A stretch of 9,518 bases of DNA from Betaproteobacteria bacterium (GTDB lineage Bacteria; Pseudomonadota; Gammaproteobacteria; Burkholderiales; Casimicrobiaceae). The stretch covers positions 1 to 9,518 of the forward strand of contig JAAFHR010000101.1 of NCBI GenBank assembly GCA_013298455.1. The letters are read 5' to 3'. The notes under the pieces were generated by a model. The model searched no databases. It saw only the letters and a program-made list of their open reading frames with translations, and was not told the origin of the DNA. Each line of letters starts with the position of its first letter. The first letter of the stretch is position 1. Shown piece after piece: positions 5,704 through 9,518 of the stretch. Both the position numbers and the translations under genes were made by a program.

Positions 5704-6177
5704 ATGCCCGTCACCCCGCAACGAATCGCTCGACTGCGCTCGATCAGCGTGTCAGCGCTCGCGGCGTTGCTCGCGAGCCAAGCGCTCTCCGCACCCAAGT
5801 TTGCCGAAGGCATGTATCGCGTCGATTGGAACGGCAAAGTGCGCGATTTGTGCGTGGATTTCCATACCAATGACGACTTGACGGCGCGCGACTGGCAAGG
5901 CGTGTTGGCGGCGCAAGGCCCGCTTTGTAAGATCTCTGAGGTGCGCGTTGCCAAATCAAGTGCAAGCTGGGTCGGGCGTTGTAGCCAACCGTGGATGGGG
6001 CGCGTGACTAACGTGGAGCACCGTGTGAGCGTGAAAACCAACGCCGACGGCAGCTTTGACATCCTGACGGTGCTCAGTGGCGATCAGCAAGCGCGAATTC
6101 CGATTCGCGGCGTACCGCTCACCGGTAGCGCGGCCAAATGCACGCCCGATTCGCCGATGTTTCGGCCGTGGCAGTAG
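5704..6177 (+). CDS. Secreted four-cysteine protein, DUF3617-like
   Basis: 157 residues with an N-terminal signal peptide: basic RIARLR, a hydrophobic stretch to about 27, and probable cleavage near Ala27-Ala30 (SQALSA-PKF). The mature part has four cysteines, Cys50 (DLCVDF), Cys75 (GPLCKI), Cys93 (GRCSQ) and Cys146 (AKC near the end), enough for two disulfide bonds. Their spacing, a preceding aromatic segment (GMYRVDWNG) and the closing Cys resemble the DUF3617 family of small periplasmic proteins of unknown function; I judge this from pattern only. The ATG at 5704 has GGAG 7 nt upstream. It is a single gene divergent from radC, with 106 bp before xseB. No enzymatic motif is seen. Confidence 0.8.
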   Translation: MPVTPQRIARLRSISVSALAALLASQALSAPKFAEGMYRVDWNGKVRDLCVDFHTNDDLTARDWQGVLAAQGPLCKISEVRVAKSSASWVGRCSQPWMGRVTNVEHRVSVKTNADGSFDILTVLSGDQQARIPIRGVPLTGSAAKCTPDSPMFRPWQ

Positions 6178-6258
6178 TGCTTTTGTTCGGTTTCCGCGGC
6201 CAACGAGCCCGAACGTGGCCTGTTGTGCTGGGTTTGAGCGGCGGGGTTCGTAAAATCA

Positions 6259-6278
6259 AGCAATTGACCCAGATTGCT
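6259..6278 (+). promoter_or_regulatory. Hairpin covering the xseB translation-initiation region
   Basis: AGCAAT (6259-6264) and ATTGCT (6273-6278) form a perfect 6-bp stem with an 8-nt loop, ending 5 nt before the xseB ATG, where a Shine-Dalgarno would be expected and none is seen. A lone -10-like TAAAAT (6251-6256) sits just upstream without a good -35. The hairpin could tune initiation, but a stem of this size may be chance. Confidence 0.25.
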
Positions 6279-6283
6279 GCACT

Positions 6284-6505
6284 ATGGCTAAAGCCGCCCC
6301 CAAAACGTTTGAATCCGCACTCGACGAGCTCGAAAAGTTGGTCGCTGATTTGGAAAGCGGCAAACTGCCACTGGCCGATTCGCTCGCGGCGTACAAACGC
6401 GGCGCAGAGCTTTTGAAATACGCCCAAGGCGAGCTCTCGGCAGTCGAGCAACAGGTGAAAATCCTCGAAGGCGACATCCTCAAGCCGTTTCAAATCGAGT
6501 CGTGA
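6284..6505 (+). CDS. xseB: Exodeoxyribonuclease VII small subunit
   Basis: Several XseB subunits bind one XseA to form exonuclease VII, which degrades single-stranded DNA to oligonucleotides in the cytosol. The 73-residue product is of normal family size and carries the signature: FESALDELEKLVADLESG (9-26), then LPLADSLAAYKRGAELLKYA (28-47) and LSAVEQQVKILEGD. It is nearly all helical and forms a two-helix hairpin. The ATG at 6284 follows MAKAAPKTFE logic and has no good Shine-Dalgarno. Its stop TGA (6503-6505) overlaps the ispA start as GTGA, indicating translational coupling. xseB-ispA-dxs is a widespread proteobacterial operon. xseA is not in the window. Confidence 0.95.
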   Translation: MAKAAPKTFESALDELEKLVADLESGKLPLADSLAAYKRGAELLKYAQGELSAVEQQVKILEGDILKPFQIES

Positions 6506-7401
6506 GTAAAGCTATTTCTGGCCTCGCATTCGAGGCGTGGGCGGCGCTGCATCGTCAGCGCATCGAAGCCGCGCTGGCGCGATTCATTCCTGATGCCGAA
6601 TTGTCGTCGGGGCGAATGTTTGAATCGATGCGCTACAGCGTGCTGGGTGGCGGAAAGCGGCTTCGCGCGCTCTTGGCCTACGCCAGCGCCGAAGCGGTGG
6701 GCGCTAGCAGCGATGTCGCCGATCATGCGGCAGCATCCGTCGAAATGATTCACGCCTATTCGCTCATTCACGACGACATGCCCTGCATGGATAACGACGC
6801 GATGCGCCGTGGTAAACCGACCAATCACGTGGTGTTTGGCGACGCGACCGCCATGCTCGCGGGCGATGCGTTGCAGCCCTTGGCATTTCGGGTGCTCCTA
6901 GACGCCAACGCCTCTGCCAGTGGCATTGTGGCGGCGAGCCGATTGCTTGCCGACGCCTCGGGCGCGCGCGGCATGGCGGGTGGCCAGGCGATTGATTTGG
7001 CCAACGTTGGCAAACCCATGACGCAAGCCGCACTCGAAGAAATGCACGCTATGAAAACCGGCGCGATGTTTGAAGCCGCCGTGGTGTTGCCCGCGCTCAT
7101 GATCGAAGCTGATCAGGAGCGCGTTGACTCGCTCACACAATTTGCAGCCAACATTGGTTTGGCGTTTCAAGTGGTCGATGATGTACTCGATGCGACCGCG
7201 AGCAGCGAAACGCTCGGAAAAACAGCGGGCAAAGACGCCGCCGATGACAAGCCCACCTTTGTGTCACTGATGGGAATTGATGCTGCGCAAGCCTACGCCC
7301 GAGCGCTTACCCGGCAAGCCATCGCGGCTGCGGAAGTGATGGGCGGCAATAACGCGCGGCTTATTGATGTCGCCTTCGCTATGGCGGAAAGAAAGTCCTG
7401 A
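6502..7401 (+). CDS. ispA: Farnesyl diphosphate synthase (geranyltranstransferase)
   Basis: Condenses dimethylallyl diphosphate and then geranyl diphosphate with isopentenyl diphosphate to make C15 farnesyl diphosphate, precursor of quinone side chains and undecaprenyl phosphate. The 299 residues match the usual size. Motifs: GGGKRLRALL (49-58); first Asp-rich motif HDDMPCMDND (90-99, with the two-residue insertion typical of bacterial enzymes) preceded by Tyr86-Ser87; MAGGQAIDL (158-166); KTG (185-187); and the second Asp-rich motif VVDDVLD (224-230), followed by GKTAGKDAADDKPTFV. The aromatic residue five positions before the first motif fits a C15 rather than longer product. The start is GTG at 6502 within the xseB stop (4-bp overlap), and the stop directly abuts the dxs ATG. 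Confidence 0.95.
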   Translation: MSKAISGLAFEAWAALHRQRIEAALARFIPDAELSSGRMFESMRYSVLGGGKRLRALLAYASAEAVGASSDVADHAAASVEMIHAYSLIHDDMPCMDNDAMRRGKPTNHVVFGDATAMLAGDALQPLAFRVLLDANASASGIVAASRLLADASGARGMAGGQAIDLANVGKPMTQAALEEMHAMKTGAMFEAAVVLPALMIEADQERVDSLTQFAANIGLAFQVVDDVLDATASSETLGKTAGKDAADDKPTFVSLMGIDAAQAYARALTRQAIAAAEVMGGNNARLIDVAFAMAERKS

Positions 7402-9228
7402 ATGTCACGCCTTGATTCGATCAATTTCCCCGCCGATTTGCGCGCTCAGCCGCCCGAAGCGCTCAAACCGATTAGCGATGATTTGCGCGCGTTCGTGCTC
7501 GATTCGGTATCGAAAACTGGTGGCCATTTGTCGTCGAATTTGGGCGTGGTTGAGCTCACCGTGGCGCTCCACTACTGTTTTGACACGCCCCATGATCGCT
7601 TGGTGTGGGATGTGGGTCATCAGTGTTATCCGCACAAGATTTTGACGGGCCGACGTGATCGCATGAGCACGCTTCGGCAGTGGGGCGGACTGGCCGGTTT
7701 CCCGAAGCGAGACGAGAGCGAATACGACACCTTTGGCGTGGCGCATTCATCAACGAGTATTTCTGCCGCGCTCGGCATGGCGATTGCAGCAAAGGCCAAA
7801 GGCGAATCGCGGCGTGTGGTGGCGATTATTGGCGACGGTTCGATGAGCGCAGGTATGGCGTTCGAAGCGCTCAACAACGCGGGCGCAGCGGATGCCAACA
7901 TGCTCGTTATTCTCAACGACAACGAAATGTCGATCAGTGAGCCCGTCGGCGCGTTGAATCGCTATCTTTCGCGGCTATTGGTGAGCAAAACCTACGGCGC
8001 GGTCCGAAGCGCCGGAAAGAGCGTGCTCTCGGCCATTCCACCCGTCGCCCGCTTTGCGCGGCGTTGGGAGGAGCACATGAAAGGCATGGTCTTGCCCGGC
8101 ACCATGTGGGAAGAGTTTGGCTTCAACTACATCGGCCCGATTGATGGTCATGATGTGGATTTGCTCGTTGAAACCTTAAACAAAATCAAAGACAAGCCGG
8201 GCATGCAGTTTCTGCACGTGTTGACCCGCAAAGGCGCGGGCTACGAGCGGGCGGAAAACGATCCGATTCTCTATCACGGTGTTTCGAAATTTGATCACTC
8301 GGTGGGCTACACGCTTAAACCCGGGAAGCCCACGTACTCCGAAATTTTTGGTGATTGGCTCTGCGACAACGTTAAAGCCGATCCTACGGTCGTCGCGATC
8401 ACGCCCGCCATGATCGAGGGTTCGGGCATGGTTCGCTTTTCGAGAGAGCATCCCGCCAATTGCTTCGATGTCGGGATCGCTGAGCAACACAGTGTGACCT
8501 TCGCTGCTGGTTTGGCCTGCGAAGGCATGAAGCCAATCGTTGCGATTTACTCAACGTTTTTGCAGCGCGCCTATGATCAGCTAGTGCACGACGTGGTGTT
8601 GCAAAACTTACCCGTCGTGTTCGCGATCGACCGCGCTGGGCTGGTCGGCGCAGACGGCCCAACGCACGCCGGATCGTTTGATGTGGCGTTCATGCGCTGC
8701 CTGCCCAACATGACGATCATGTCCGCAAGCTCCGCCGCTGAGTGCCGTGCGATGCTGTCGATGGCGCTCGCACTCAAGTCCCCGGTGGCGGTGCGCTACC
8801 CACGCGGCGCTGCGCATGGCGCTGCGGATGCTGCAATCACCGCGTTGCAATTGGGCAAAGGCGAAGTCGTTCGCAAGGGCTCGAAGAAAGCGATTCTGGC
8901 GTGGGGTTCCATGCTGCATCCTGCGCTCGTCGTTGCCGAAAAAATCGACGCAACCGTCGTCAACATGCGCTTCATCAAACCGCTCGATGAGGCGCTGATT
9001 GCCGAGCTCGCCAACACGCACGAAACGCTCGTCACCATTGAGGAGGCCAGCGTTCAAGGCAGCGCAGGCAGCGCCGTCGCGGAGTTTCTCGCAGCGCAGG
9101 GGCTCAGCAACAAACTCATCCAACTCGGCCTACCCGACACCTTTATTGATCAAGGTGACCCGGCGTTGATGTTGACGTCGGTTGGGCTCGACGCAGCGGG
9201 GATTGAGCGGACGATCACAGCTCACTAG
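7402..9228 (+). CDS. dxs: 1-deoxy-D-xylulose-5-phosphate synthase
   Basis: Thiamine-diphosphate-dependent condensation of pyruvate and glyceraldehyde-3-phosphate, the first and flux-controlling step of the MEP isoprenoid pathway; its product also feeds thiamine and pyridoxal synthesis. The 608 residues (family about 620) carry all domains. Domain I has GGHLSSNLG with His42, DVGHQCYPHKILTGR, AHSSTSISAA and the ThDP/Mg motif GDGSMSAGMAFEALNN (144-159) through LNDNEMSIS (171-179). FNYIGPIDGHD (241-251) and KGAGYERAE follow. Domain II has VGIAEQHSVTFAAG with catalytic Glu361, STFLQRAYDQ and DRAGLVGADGPTHAG (410-424). Domain III ends with LGLPDTFIDQGDP. The ATG immediately follows the ispA TGA with no gap, and a purine-rich GGAAAGAAAG precedes it inside ispA. 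No truncation or missing catalytic residue is seen. Confidence 0.97.
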   Translation: MSRLDSINFPADLRAQPPEALKPISDDLRAFVLDSVSKTGGHLSSNLGVVELTVALHYCFDTPHDRLVWDVGHQCYPHKILTGRRDRMSTLRQWGGLAGFPKRDESEYDTFGVAHSSTSISAALGMAIAAKAKGESRRVVAIIGDGSMSAGMAFEALNNAGAADANMLVILNDNEMSISEPVGALNRYLSRLLVSKTYGAVRSAGKSVLSAIPPVARFARRWEEHMKGMVLPGTMWEEFGFNYIGPIDGHDVDLLVETLNKIKDKPGMQFLHVLTRKGAGYERAENDPILYHGVSKFDHSVGYTLKPGKPTYSEIFGDWLCDNVKADPTVVAITPAMIEGSGMVRFSREHPANCFDVGIAEQHSVTFAAGLACEGMKPIVAIYSTFLQRAYDQLVHDVVLQNLPVVFAIDRAGLVGADGPTHAGSFDVAFMRCLPNMTIMSASSAAECRAMLSMALALKSPVAVRYPRGAAHGAADAAITALQLGKGEVVRKGSKKAILAWGSMLHPALVVAEKIDATVVNMRFIKPLDEALIAELANTHETLVTIEEASVQGSAGSAVAEFLAAQGLSNKLIQLGLPDTFIDQGDPALMLTSVGLDAAGIERTITAH

Positions 9229-9236
9229 TGATCGTC
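9210..9236 (+). terminator. Hairpin spanning the dxs stop codon, possible terminator element
   Basis: GACGATCAC (9210-9218) and GTGATCGTC (9228-9236) form a perfect 9-bp inverted repeat around a 9-nt loop that contains most of the dxs stop codon. A third copy, GACGATC at 9253-9259, can instead pair with 9230-9236, so two mutually exclusive hairpins are possible. There is no real T-run, so intrinsic termination is uncertain. Confidence 0.35.
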
Positions 9237-9268
9237 ACGATTTCTATACCGCGACGATCTTGGAACTA

Positions 9269-9338
9269 CCGTTCACCCTGAGCTTGTCGAAGGGTTGATT
9301 GCACACCACCAAGGCTTCGACAAGCTCAGCCCGAACGG
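9269..9338. repeat. Dispersed intergenic palindrome (CTGAGCTTGTCGAAGG / CTTCGACAAGCTCAG type)
   Basis: The left arm 9269-9293 and the reverse complement of the right arm 9314-9338 agree at 22 of 25 positions, with a 20-bp spacer. The core CTTCGACAAGCTCAG and its complement is a string I recognise as a frequent repeated intergenic palindrome in many proteobacterial genomes. It lies between dxs and the minus-strand gene that converges on it, where it could serve as a transcript 3' end for both, though it lacks a T-run. Confidence 0.75.
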
Positions 9339-9459
9339 CATGATGAACATGCCACCGCACAGGCATTCGTGCGCCAGTTGCGCGCACACCAGAGGTGAAG
9401 CGTGCCGTTGAGTTCGCAGACTGAGTTGAGAAACGAAACCCAGCTTGTCTCCAGTACGG

Positions 9460-9518
9460 CTAAAAACTCATCTCGATACCCGCCCTGACACCCCGCCCGG
9501 GCAGCGGTGAGAGCTCGC
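9460..9518 (-). CDS. C-terminal end of an outer-membrane beta-barrel protein, probably a TonB-dependent receptor (partial)
   Basis: Reading the minus strand from the window edge to TAG at 9460-9462 gives 18 residues ending LPGRGVRAGIEMSF. A PGR-type turn followed by an alternating strand ending in Phe is the classic last beta-strand (the BAM recognition signal) of TonB-dependent receptors. With so few residues this is a pattern judgement; another outer-membrane barrel is possible. The gene would converge on dxs across the palindrome at 9269-9338. Confidence 0.55.
   Translation of the reverse strand, partial: ELSPLPGRGVRAGIEMSF

Noticed and set aside
8608..9123. Minus-strand open frame of 171 codons opposite dxs
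   Set aside because: Antisense to conserved dxs domain II-III sequence, with no family motif of its own.
1..9518. Defence system, toxin-antitoxin pair, prophage or biosynthetic cluster
   Set aside because: All large frames are recognised housekeeping or conserved genes, and no integrase, transposase, nuclease-defence or toxin motif was found.

Overview
The window reads like ordinary chromosome from a proteobacterium, most likely a betaproteobacterium. This rests on the gene set (lytic transglycosylase, gloB, methyltransferase, rnhA; xseB-ispA-dxs; a Lys/Ala/Pro-repeat histone H1-like protein; the tail of an apparent TonB-dependent receptor), the moderately high GC, and the frequent GTG/TTG starts. 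No sequence comparison could be run, so the taxonomic guess is an inference.

Layout. Bases 1-146 are the 3' end of a rightward gene for a histone H1-like basic protein made of a 10-residue Lys/Ala/Pro repeat, followed by a strong hairpin terminator (182-211). Converging on it is an MltD-type lytic transglycosylase (minus, 301-2040) with its own recognisable promoter (about 2068-2096). Upstream of that, also on minus, is glyoxalase II gloB (2183-2992). Divergent from gloB, with a gap of only about 28 bp, are a YafS-like methyltransferase (3021-3776) and RNase HI (3830-4267, TTG start). The order mltD, gloB, methyltransferase, rnhA matches the E. coli mltD-gloB-yafS-rnhA neighbourhood, but the dnaQ gene often found next to rnhA is absent. 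A gene-free stretch of about 527 bp (4268-4794) follows. It contains a palindrome-rich repeat region, including a long inverted repeat with a 9-bp internal period. RadC (minus, 4795-5550) comes next, with a LexA-box-like sequence upstream. A small secreted four-cysteine DUF3617-like protein (5704-6177) is divergent from radC. The tightly packed operon xseB-ispA-dxs (6284-9228) follows. The window ends with a hairpin across the dxs stop codon, a well-formed dispersed palindrome (9269-9338), and the last 18 codons of a minus-strand gene that looks like a TonB-dependent receptor.

How the genes fit together. Dxs makes 1-deoxy-xylulose-5-phosphate, the entry point of the MEP isoprenoid pathway, and IspA makes farnesyl diphosphate from its C5 products. 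XseB is a DNA repair subunit that travels with them. MltD remodels peptidoglycan, GloB finishes methylglyoxal detoxification, and RnhA removes RNA from RNA:DNA hybrids.

I found no new multi-gene system: all the larger genes belong to known families. The points worth a second look are non-coding. All three convergent gene junctions carry a conspicuous palindrome, the rnhA-radC gap holds a 9-bp-periodic inverted repeat, and the radC upstream region holds a near-match to a LexA box. At the protein level, the MltD homologue has no cysteine at all and so cannot be a lipoprotein.
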